A DNA stretch of 49,096 bases. Origin: CAYTIB01 sp964437725 (GTDB taxonomy: Bacteria; UBA8248; JACPRG01; G963555815). Below are positions 42,479-49,096 of the stretch, in pieces. Numbering within the stretch: the first letter of the stretch is position 1; each line of letters opens with the position of its first letter. The stretch is taken from contig CAYTIB010000078.1 of assembly GCA_964437725.1 (NCBI GenBank), forward strand, positions 1 through 49,096, given 5' to 3'. The translations under genes were made by a program, and so were the position numbers. The notes under the pieces are model-generated. The model had not been told where the DNA came from. It did no database searches and worked only from the letters and a program-made list of their open reading frames with translations.

Positions 42479-43081
42479 TCACTGTGATTCAGAGGGGGTC
42501 GTTTGGGCTACCTTGACCCGAGCCGCCCGGAGAAGGCGGCCTTTGAGTACATAACCCGAGAGAACCTCTTCGACCACCCGATTTTCCATGTCGGGATCCT
42601 CTACAGAAACAACGCCGACAGCCTCATGCACATTCGGGTCAAAGAGCACACCCTCGCATTCCATAGTTTCCAACCCGTGAGTCTTAAGGATTCCCACCAA
42701 ACGAGATTTTACCATCTCAACTCCATCTAGAACATTTGTAGAATCCTTCTCAATCATCTCTTTTCCACTCTCAAGAGCTCGCTCTAAATCATCCAGTACC
42801 GCTACAAATTCTCCTACCAAAGCTGCCATGGATTCTTCCGCACGTCGTTCGGCCTCTTTCTGGATTCTCTCCCGAAAGGTTTCGTTTTCGGCTTGTTGCT
42901 TTTCCACAAACCCTTGCAGGCGTTCCTCTTGCTCCCGCGAGCGAGCTTCAAGTTTTTCAATATAGGTTGGCTGAAGAGAGGAAGCTTCTGCGTTCGAATC
43001 CTCGCCTCCATCTTCCTTTGCCCAGTGCCTTCGGTCGACAACAGACATCTTCGGCCGGTCTTCCCGATCATTCCCCATCAT
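42479..43081 (-). CDS. grpE: Nucleotide exchange factor GrpE
   Basis: This 200-residue GrpE has a charged N terminus, a long coiled-coil (about 40-110, including ARSREQEERLQGFVEKQQAE) and the beta-rich head that opens the DnaK nucleotide cleft (GVEMVKSRLVGILKTHGLE, then FDPNVHEAVGVV and GYVLKGRLLRAARV). It lies between hspR-like and dnaJ on the same strand. AAAGGG lies about ten bases before the ATG. Confidence 0.94.
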   Translation of the reverse strand: MMGNDREDRPKMSVVDRRHWAKEDGGEDSNAEASSLQPTYIEKLEARSREQEERLQGFVEKQQAENETFRERIQKEAERRAEESMAALVGEFVAVLDDLERALESGKEMIEKDSTNVLDGVEMVKSRLVGILKTHGLETMECEGVLFDPNVHEAVGVVSVEDPDMENRVVEEVLSGYVLKGRLLRAARVKVAQTTPSESQ

Positions 43082-43211
43082 TTCTGTACGCCCTTTCTAG
43101 TCCAACCTAGGCACAAGTCAAAACAGTGGTTGCCACCCCACAGTGATCTGAGCAGAAAAATTCAGCTCCCTTGGGAAGCCAGTCCGAACGGTCACAAAAC
43201 CCAACCTTCAA

Positions 43212-43628
43212 TCAACGCTTTCTTCCCGTAAATCGAACGATGCCCTGATGGGTTACCGGTGTCAAAGCCGTGGAAGTTGAGGTAGCTCCTTGTTCCCCCT
43301 GCCCATACTTTTCCTTCAAAATAGTCCACATCTCCTGTCGGATAAACTCTTTCATTTCTTCCATAAGCTCCTGCTGTTCTTCGATCCGCTCTCTAAGGTT
43401 AAGAATAACCTGAACGCCCGCCAGGTTGACCCCCAGTTCCCGGGTTAAGTTCAAAATCGTTCTCAAACGTTCAACATTCTGGCGGGAAAACATCCGAGTA
43501 TTCCCAGGTGTACGCTCAGGCGTAATAAGCCCTTCACGCTCATAAAGTCGGAGGGTTTGCTGGTGTACATCCAGCATCTCGGCTACCACCCGAATTGTAA
43601 AAAGCTCTTGGCGCTCCCCCTTATTCAT
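43212..43628 (-). CDS. hspR: MerR-family heat-shock repressor, HspR-like
   Basis: The 138-residue regulator has an N-terminal MerR winged helix-turn-helix (FTIRVVAEMLDVHQQTLRLYEREGL, then RMFSRQNVERL) and a coiled-coil dimer segment (about 75-105). Location between the two J-protein genes next to dnaK and grpE points to HspR, which represses its own dnaK operon. A canonical HAIR operator (CTTGAGT-N7-ACTCAAG) was not found, so binding specificity is open. It carries no Cys-rich effector site of metal-sensing MerR proteins. Confidence 0.82.
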   Translation of the reverse strand: MNKGERQELFTIRVVAEMLDVHQQTLRLYEREGLITPERTPGNTRMFSRQNVERLRTILNLTRELGVNLAGVQVILNLRERIEEQQELMEEMKEFIRQEMWTILKEKYGQGEQGATSTSTALTPVTHQGIVRFTGRKR

Positions 43629-43678
43629 CGTATCAAAACCCTATCGTATTTATCCTGACAAGACTTCCACCACAATTT

Positions 43679-44635
43679 TCAATCTCTGGGATTTGCAGGG
43701 TTCATGCGAGCAAATTCCTGGATCAGTAATTTTGAATCATCACTTAGGTTCTTTGGGACCACCACGTTTACCGTAACGTAAAGATCACCGTGCTCACTAC
43801 CCTTTAAATGTGGCATTCCTTTTTCTCTCAAACGAAATGTCTGGTCGCCTTGTGTGCCTTCCGGGACTGTCATTTTTGTTTCACCTTCTAAAGTTGGTAC
43901 AACCACACGGCTACCTAGGGCTGCTTCCGAAAATGTGATGGGAACACTTACATGTAAGTTATTACCCTTCCGTTCAAAAACAGGGTGCGAGCGGACCTTG
44001 ATAACGATATAAAGGTCACCGGGAGGCCCACCGTTATAACCTGGCTCGCCCTTTTTAGCCAACCGAACTTTGGAACCGTTATCCACTCCTTTAGGAATAC
44101 GGACCCGCAACCTTTCCGGCATCACCTTCCCGTTACTCTGATTCCGATTTAGTGAAATACTTACTAAGCGACCTCGAAATGCATCGTCCAGATTTACTTC
44201 CAAAGTGTAGTTGATGTCATTCCCACGAAGATTTTGGGCTCTCGGTGGAGTCTGTTCGCGAGTCGCCCCAAAAATGTCACTAAAAATATCCCCATAACCT
44301 CCTTGGTTCGAAGTCCTTCGGCTCCCCCCAAAGATTCCCCTAAGAATATCTTCAATATCGCCACCACCCCTTGCTCCAGTTCGAAATCCCTCAAAAGGAT
44401 CAAACCCTGGACCAAAGGCCGCGTGCCCCATCGTGTCGTACTTTTTTCGTTGCTCCGGATCACTCAGAACTGCGTAGGCCTCACTAATCTCTTTGAATCT
44501 TTCCTCCGCGCCCTTATCACCTGGATTAACGTCAGGGTGAAATTTCCGAGCGAGCTGACGATACGTCTTCTTCATTTCAGATTCGGTGACGTTCTTCCTA
44601 ACACCTAAAACCTCATAATAATCACGCTTGTTCAC
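43679..44635 (-). CDS. J-domain chaperone without zinc fingers (CbpA-like)
   Basis: This 318-residue protein has a J domain (KRDYYEVLGVRKNVTESEMKK, HPDVNPGDKG), a Gly/Phe-rich linker and two C-terminal substrate-binding barrels (LRVRIPKGVDNGSKVRLAKKGEPG, VSVPITFSEAALGSRVVVPTLEG). It lacks the CxxCxGxG zinc motifs, so it is class II like CbpA/DnaJ2. GTG at 44635 is preferred (AGGTGG about eight bases upstream), though earlier GTGs exist. It stands between dnaK and hspR, the arrangement seen in actinobacteria and some other HspR-bearing bacteria. Confidence 0.92.
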   Translation of the reverse strand: MNKRDYYEVLGVRKNVTESEMKKTYRQLARKFHPDVNPGDKGAEERFKEISEAYAVLSDPEQRKKYDTMGHAAFGPGFDPFEGFRTGARGGGDIEDILRGIFGGSRRTSNQGGYGDIFSDIFGATREQTPPRAQNLRGNDINYTLEVNLDDAFRGRLVSISLNRNQSNGKVMPERLRVRIPKGVDNGSKVRLAKKGEPGYNGGPPGDLYIVIKVRSHPVFERKGNNLHVSVPITFSEAALGSRVVVPTLEGETKMTVPEGTQGDQTFRLREKGMPHLKGSEHGDLYVTVNVVVPKNLSDDSKLLIQEFARMNPANPRD

Positions 44636-44728
44636 AACTATCACCACCTATCCGAAAACTGGAGCCCTTCTATCGCAATTCCCATCCGAACCTATAGACA
44701 CGCACGCTGGTTACCACGGCTTTTTTGT

Positions 44729-46648
44729 TTATTTTTTATCCGTTTCCTCAAACTCGGCATCTACAACTTCACCTTCATCTTCCTGCTCAGATCCAGCATC
44801 ATCCGTCGAGCCAGCCCCATCTGCACCATTCGCTTCCTCATTGTCCTGTGCGGTTTCCTTGTAAAGAACCTCCGCAAGTTTATGGCTCGCCTGCATCAAG
44901 TTATCCCGAGCGCGTTCAATTGTTTCCCGATCCTCTCCCTCAAGTGCCTTCTTCGTCTCTGCGACAGCGACTTCTAGATTACTTGCGTCCTCAGCAGGAA
45001 TTTTGTCTTTGTTTTCGTTCAGACTCTTCTCGGTTTGGTAGACAAGCGAGTCCGTCTCATTGCGCAAGTCAATCAACTCACGTCGATTCTTATCATCCTC
45101 AGCATTGGCCTGGGCTTCATCAACCATCCTATCAACTTCATCGCTGGCTAGCCCACTGGAACTAGTGATGGTAATAGCCTGTTCCTTTCCCGTCGCAACA
45201 TCTTTTGCAGAAACATTCAAGATCCCGTTAGCATCAATGTCGAAAGTAACTTCGATTTGTGGCATTCCTCGAGGCGCTGCCGGAATACCCACCAGATGGA
45301 ACTTGCCAAGTGACCGATTGTCGTTTGCCATCTCCCGCTCACCCTGTAAAACGTGGATCTCCACACTAGTTTGATTATCCGCGGCGGTCGAGAACGTTTG
45401 CGTCTTACGAGTTGGAATTGTCGTATTCCGCTCGATAAGGGCCGTCCGCACTCCGCCTAAGGTCTCGATACCCAACGTAAGAGGTGTCACATCAAGCAAC
45501 AATACGTCCTTGACATCCCCAGCTAGAACACCGCCCTGAATGGCTGCACCAACGGCAACTACTTCATCCGGATTGACGCCCTTGTGCGGTTCCTTTCCGA
45601 ACAACCCTTGGACTAGCTCCTGGACCTTTGGAATCCGGGTAGAGCCTCCCACGAGAACGACCTCATCAATTTGATTGGGATCCAACTCCGCATCCTTTAA
45701 GGCCATCCGGCAAGGTCCTAAGGTTCCCTCCAGAAGATCCATAACTAACTGTTCAAATTTCGAACGGCTCAGCTTGATGTTCATGTGCTTCGGCCCAGAC
45801 TGATCAGCCGTGATAAAAGGAAGATTAATGTCCGTTTCCGAGGTAGTCGAAAGTTCGACTTTAGCTTTCTCTGCTCCCTCCTTCAAACGTTGGAGCGCCA
45901 TCGGATCGTTCCTGAGATCAATTCCCTGATCTTTTTTAAACTCCTCGACCAACCACTCGATCACACGTTGATCGAGATCGTCTCCCCCTAAATGTGTATC
46001 GCCATTAGTCGCCTTAACTTCAACAACATTATCACCAACCTCTAGGATAGAAATGTCGAATGTGCCGCCTCCAAAGTCGAATACAGCGATGGTCTCGTCC
46101 TTTTTCTTATCCAGACCATAGGCCAACGCAGCAGCTGTGGGCTCGTTTATGATCCGCTTGATGTCGAGTCCCGCAATCTTCCCTGCATCTTTGGTGGCCT
46201 GGCGCTGACTATCATTGAAATACGCCGGGACCGTAACAACAACCTCTGTAACGGGTTGCCCCAGGTAATCCTCCGCTGCACTCTTAAGCTTCTGAAGAAC
46301 GAGAGCTGAAATTTCCTGCGGGGAGTTCTCGTTACCGTCAATTTCAACCCGGGCGTCCCCATTTGAACTCTTCACAACCTGATAGGGAACCTCCTCTATC
46401 TCACGGCTCACTTCCTCAAAACGCCTACCCATAAAACGCTTAATGGAGTATATGGTGTTGATCGGGTTAGTGATGGCCTGGCGCTTGGCGACTTGACCTA
46501 CCAGTTTTTCGCCTTCTTTTGTAAAGGCAACCACAGATGGGGTGATTCTGCTTCCTTCCGCATTTGTCACGACCGTAGCGTCACCCCCCTCCATTACTGA
46601 AACCACCGAGTTGGTTGTTCCCAAGTCAATCCCGACGATCTTACTCAT
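44729..46648 (-). CDS. dnaK: Molecular chaperone DnaK (Hsp70)
   Basis: The 639-residue Hsp70 opens with SKIVGIDLGTTNSVVSVMEG and has IINEPTAAALAYGLD, the second phosphate loop VFDFGGGTFDIS, and DEVVLVGGSTRIPKVQ in the ATPase domain. The substrate-binding domain follows with LDVTPLTLGIETLGG. It ends in an acidic tail with VDAEFEETDKK. GAGGAG lies eight bases before the ATG. It heads the minus-strand stress cluster, and a promoter candidate lies about 280 bases upstream. Confidence 0.98.
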   Translation of the reverse strand: MSKIVGIDLGTTNSVVSVMEGGDATVVTNAEGSRITPSVVAFTKEGEKLVGQVAKRQAITNPINTIYSIKRFMGRRFEEVSREIEEVPYQVVKSSNGDARVEIDGNENSPQEISALVLQKLKSAAEDYLGQPVTEVVVTVPAYFNDSQRQATKDAGKIAGLDIKRIINEPTAAALAYGLDKKKDETIAVFDFGGGTFDISILEVGDNVVEVKATNGDTHLGGDDLDQRVIEWLVEEFKKDQGIDLRNDPMALQRLKEGAEKAKVELSTTSETDINLPFITADQSGPKHMNIKLSRSKFEQLVMDLLEGTLGPCRMALKDAELDPNQIDEVVLVGGSTRIPKVQELVQGLFGKEPHKGVNPDEVVAVGAAIQGGVLAGDVKDVLLLDVTPLTLGIETLGGVRTALIERNTTIPTRKTQTFSTAADNQTSVEIHVLQGEREMANDNRSLGKFHLVGIPAAPRGMPQIEVTFDIDANGILNVSAKDVATGKEQAITITSSSGLASDEVDRMVDEAQANAEDDKNRRELIDLRNETDSLVYQTEKSLNENKDKIPAEDASNLEVAVAETKKALEGEDRETIERARDNLMQASHKLAEVLYKETAQDNEEANGADGAGSTDDAGSEQEDEGEVVDAEFEETDKK

Positions 46649-46925
46649 GGTTTACACTCCTCTTCCTAAATTCTGTTCGACTTCATAATTTAACTAACGA
46701 AGGCCACGTGCCATCCTCAACGCCATACCCAGGCTTTCGGCCGCTTCAATTTCTTTGCTTATCTTCACCATCTCCCCACTTCTTTTGGGGTCATCCTAAA
46801 GCTTCAGAGGATCTCAATTCCACTCAGCACCTGTCCGAAATTCACCTATTAAACGGGAGACCCACGGGGAAAGCCCTGTTTCGCCTTATATGAAGAGAAA
46901 TGGCGATAAAGCCTCAATTACAGAA

Positions 46926-46954
46926 AATTTATTATCTTAGTCAGTTGGTGTCAA
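46926..46954 (-). promoter_or_regulatory. Candidate promoter of the dnaK cluster
   Basis: On the minus strand a perfect TTGACA (46949-46954) is separated by 17 bases from TAAATT (46926-46931). A start near 46918 would give a leader of about 270 bases before the dnaK ATG. Confidence 0.5.
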
Positions 46955-46969
46955 GTTTTTTGATTAAGT

Positions 46970-46984
46970 AGTTATTTAATAACT
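46970..46984. promoter_or_regulatory. Palindrome just upstream of the dnaK -35 box
   Basis: AGTTATT and AATAACT flank a single T in a perfect inverted repeat, 16 bases upstream of the -35 box. It could be an operator or part of an AT-rich UP element. Confidence 0.35.
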
Positions 46985-47040
46985 TATTATAGATTTAATA
47001 TCAAATAATTACAATTATTTAAAAACTGTATTCTACCGTT

Positions 47041-47937
47041 CTATTTCCTGGGAACTTCACCAATTCGAAAACGGTTATGGCATAAATTGCAAGATTTCCA
47101 AACATCCGCCAACGTCCGAACTGCGCTTTTCACTCGACCCTTTTCCAAGGCGTTAAGAAGTTTTCCCGTATTCTCTTTTAGCCCTTCTGACAGTTCAAAA
47201 AATTTGCTCTGATCTGCACCAATCCTCAATGTTGGCACCAAGTCAGCCAATCGATCCAAACTCTTAGCCCGCCCGACAGCAACCCGAAGCAACTCTGACT
47301 CGGCAGGCGACACGGTCAAATCTAGCCTCGCAAGAGAACTAGCAAGAGCCATGAAACCACGTTGGACATCACCCATCAATTCTTTCAAACCTTTATAGCC
47401 ATAAAAGAAAGTAAACCTTTTTTCCCTTTTCTGAAAATATTCCTTGCTTCGTTTGGAAAGTGCACTCAGAGCCATCTTTTCAGGAACCAACCGCACGACC
47501 AATTCATAGGCCCCCCGTCGATCCAACCTCACGTTTCCCCCATAATGAAATCCTCTTTCTGCAAACCTTGGTTCCATGAGAAATTCTTCCTTGTACCCAT
47601 TTTCTCCGCGAACTGAAAGGGTAACCGCTAGGCTCGGGACTGGCTCCTTGAGGCGATCATCCTCAACGAAAACCCGAAAGTGGTGTGTGAAATTCAATAG
47701 CTCTTCATGGGCCCTCCCGATATCTTTTCGCTTGGGTAGGTTTGGAGAAGTAAAAGTCAGTTCCGGGGGCTTTACAATGAGCGTAATTCTATAACCATTG
47801 ACCAATGCTTTCCCAACCTGCATCCAGGTGTAGTCGAATCTTGTAATATGGTGCCCAGAAGATATAGAAGGGGAAATTACTAAAATGGCCAAAATCAGAA
47901 AACCCCGAAAAAACCAGTGTATGTTAAAGTGAATCAT
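47041..47937 (-). CDS. Exported protein with C-terminal CXXCH haem motif (cytochrome c'-like end)
   Basis: The 298-residue protein begins with a signal peptide (about residues 1-27, ending near ISSG). Residues 30-150 are beta-rich and of unknown type (VNGYRITLIVKPPELTF, HHFRVFVEDDRL). Residues 160-298 are helical and end with CNLCHNRF (Cys283, Cys286, His287). A single CXXCH at the extreme C terminus of a helical bundle is the layout of class II cytochromes c (cytochrome c', c556). ATG 47937 follows GGAGG by nine bases; the longer GTG start is rejected because it precedes that site. It is divergent from a cupredoxin-like gene. Covalent haem is inference. Confidence 0.7.
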   Translation of the reverse strand: MIHFNIHWFFRGFLILAILVISPSISSGHHITRFDYTWMQVGKALVNGYRITLIVKPPELTFTSPNLPKRKDIGRAHEELLNFTHHFRVFVEDDRLKEPVPSLAVTLSVRGENGYKEEFLMEPRFAERGFHYGGNVRLDRRGAYELVVRLVPEKMALSALSKRSKEYFQKREKRFTFFYGYKGLKELMGDVQRGFMALASSLARLDLTVSPAESELLRVAVGRAKSLDRLADLVPTLRIGADQSKFFELSEGLKENTGKLLNALEKGRVKSAVRTLADVWKSCNLCHNRFRIGEVPRK

Positions 47938-48110
47938 CTGATACTGCCTCCGCAAAAGCCAGCCCACATCCCATCAAAACTTTAATATTTAATGGTTTTC
48001 TCTGGTCAATTTCCTTGATCTGGCTTGACTCAATTCCAGTGTTTTATGAAACTGTGCCGGTACGCAGTTCTATCTACACAACACATATCTCGCTTTTGAG
48101 GTCATCACAC

Positions 48111-49001
48111 ATGAAAAAGCATTTCTGGCTAGCGCTAGCCTTGGTAATCTTAATCACCGTTCCGGACAAAGTCGGTTCGTCCAGCACGCTGAGGTCTAGT
48201 GCCCCTCCCTACAAAGTAATCTCCGTCCGAGGCGGTGGAACCATCGAAGGAGTCGTAAAGTGGAAAGGTCCACGTCCTACTTTGAGTCCGTTTCCAATAA
48301 ACCGAGATGAAAACATATGTGACCCGGAGAAAACACGATTCAAATCATCCCCTCGCCTCGTCATAGGACCAGGAGGGGGGATCACCAATACTGTTGTCTA
48401 CCTCTCAAATATCAAGCGTGGAAAGAAACCTGCAGCGACCGGCCTATACAACGCACGAAAGCTGATCATTAAACAATGTGAGTACCAACCACACATCCTC
48501 CTCGCCCCCGTTGGCTCTTATTTGGCAATGCACAATTTGGATCGCGCCCTTCACAATATTCGCATGTTCGGAGCCGCTACTTATAACCTACCCATGCCGG
48601 AGCCACGCACAATGTTCGTTAAGCCTCTTCACCAACCAGGGCTCATCACTATCCGGAGTGATGCCGGGCATGGGTGGATGAGCGCAATTATCCACGTTAC
48701 ACCGCACCCTTACTTTGCTCTTTCGGATCGCGAGGGGAAATTCTCTCTCGCAGACGTTCCGCCGGGAACTTATACAATCAAGGCTTGGCATGAAAACTGG
48801 AACATAGCACGCACGATCTCCAAGAACAGGAAACCGGCCTTTTATGAATACGAAGAGCCTACTATGCTTTTTCAGAAGGTCACGGTGCCCATCAGCAAAA
48901 ACAACGAAAGAGTCAAAATTAATGTAGTATTTGAATTTAAAGTCAGGAGCCTTGCAGATAACAAGGGAAAATCAGCTTATCTGGACGAATCCCCCCATTA
49001 A
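48111..49001 (+). CDS. Exported cupredoxin/carboxypeptidase-regulatory-like protein
   Basis: The 296-residue protein has a signal peptide (1-23) and then a segment typical of methylamine-utilisation or cupredoxin-like exported proteins: GGGTIEGVVKWKGPRP, KQCEYQPHILLAPVG, LHNIRMFG and the closing REGKFSLADVPPGTYTIKAWHE. Relatives usually carry a CDVHPWM copper-site motif; here it reads SDAGHGWM, so the Cys is Ser183, while His148, His187 and Met190 remain. GAGG lies nine bases before ATG 48111, ruling out the longer start. It is divergent from the haem-motif gene, suggesting a shared periplasmic redox or sensing role. Confidence 0.75.
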   Translation: MKKHFWLALALVILITVPDKVGSSSTLRSSAPPYKVISVRGGGTIEGVVKWKGPRPTLSPFPINRDENICDPEKTRFKSSPRLVIGPGGGITNTVVYLSNIKRGKKPAATGLYNARKLIIKQCEYQPHILLAPVGSYLAMHNLDRALHNIRMFGAATYNLPMPEPRTMFVKPLHQPGLITIRSDAGHGWMSAIIHVTPHPYFALSDREGKFSLADVPPGTYTIKAWHENWNIARTISKNRKPAFYEYEEPTMLFQKVTVPISKNNERVKINVVFEFKVRSLADNKGKSAYLDESPH

Positions 49002-49096
49002 CCGATTCTGCACAATCCGCCACACAGACGAAGAGCCATCTCACCTAGCGTTTGGCCACCGGATGGAGCCAGCTACACACATGATTACCGGCTCTG

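Larger units (their letters stand above)
46649..47040. other. dnaK upstream region
   Basis: About 390 bases lie between dnaK and the haem-motif gene. The left part is balanced in base composition; the right part (46,920-47,040) is strikingly AT-rich. It holds the promoter candidate and a palindrome listed separately. A 25-codon minus-strand frame (46694-46771) with coding-like character lies in the long leader. No CIRCE element (TTAGCACTC-N9-GAGTGCTAA) and no HAIR element is seen. Confidence 0.5.

Noticed and set aside
1..49096. Prophage, insertion sequence, integron or CRISPR array
   Set aside because: No integrase, transposase, phage structural or Cas protein and no regularly spaced repeats were seen, although three tRNA genes were checked as possible integration sites.

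Overview
This 49,096-base window is ordinary chromosomal DNA with no phage genes, transposases or CRISPR array. It carries about 43 protein genes and three tRNA genes. The organism looks like a Gram-negative, probably uncultivated bacterium from the Desulfobacterota / Tectomicrobia / Nitrospinota neighbourhood. That placement is an inference (low confidence) from a ruvC-ruvA-ruvB-DUF2905-SpoIID-queA string, a dnaK cluster with an internal HspR-like repressor next to DUF1844 and rpoZ, a probable lipoprotein, a c-type cytochrome with a periplasmic signal, and many CaiB/amidase/NMT1-type catabolic genes. GC content is near half by eye.

Bases 1-17,500 are a loosely organised catabolic region. It holds the end of a family III CoA-transferase, a 2-hydroxyacid dehydrogenase, a PPOX-fold flavin/F420 protein, an SGNH hydrolase, an amidase, a lone molybdenum-hydroxylase large subunit, a lone NMT1/TauA-type binding protein, a nitrilase-superfamily protein, two unlike MBL-fold hydrolases, two adjacent RidA proteins, a crotonase and a CocE-type hydrolase. 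tRNA-Leu(CAA), tRNA-Ala(GGC) and tRNA-Arg(TCG) sit between them. The mix suggests scavenging of amides, nitrogen compounds and CoA-linked acids. Several of these enzymes have unusual residues at positions that are usually catalytic.

Bases 17,500-34,700 start with a translationally coupled heterodimeric ABC exporter and a 1.1-kb gene-free stretch. Then come an inositol-monophosphatase-family enzyme, a small probable lipoprotein, a TIGR02757 protein coupled to dtd, a VOC protein, an M24 peptidase, a third RidA protein, an EamA transporter, an amidohydrolase, a membrane-anchored NifU-domain protein, an ATP-grasp ligase, a GNAT acyltransferase and aspartate dehydrogenase.

Bases 34,970-39,872 are a tightly packed run (ruvC, ruvA, ruvB, DUF2905, SpoIID-domain protein, queA) with overlapping stop/start codons. 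Facing it on the minus strand is a housekeeping block: dnaK, a CbpA-type J protein, hspR-like, grpE, dnaJ, DUF1844, rpoZ and an HU/IHF-family gene. The right end holds a divergent pair of exported proteins: one with a C-terminal CXXCH haem motif, the other resembling a cupredoxin/carboxypeptidase-regulatory protein in which the usual copper-site Cys is Ser.

No obviously new defence or mobile system is visible. The best leads are the haem/cupredoxin-like pair, the membrane-tethered Nfu protein, the cluster of enzymes with altered active sites, and the structured gene-free region near 22 kb.
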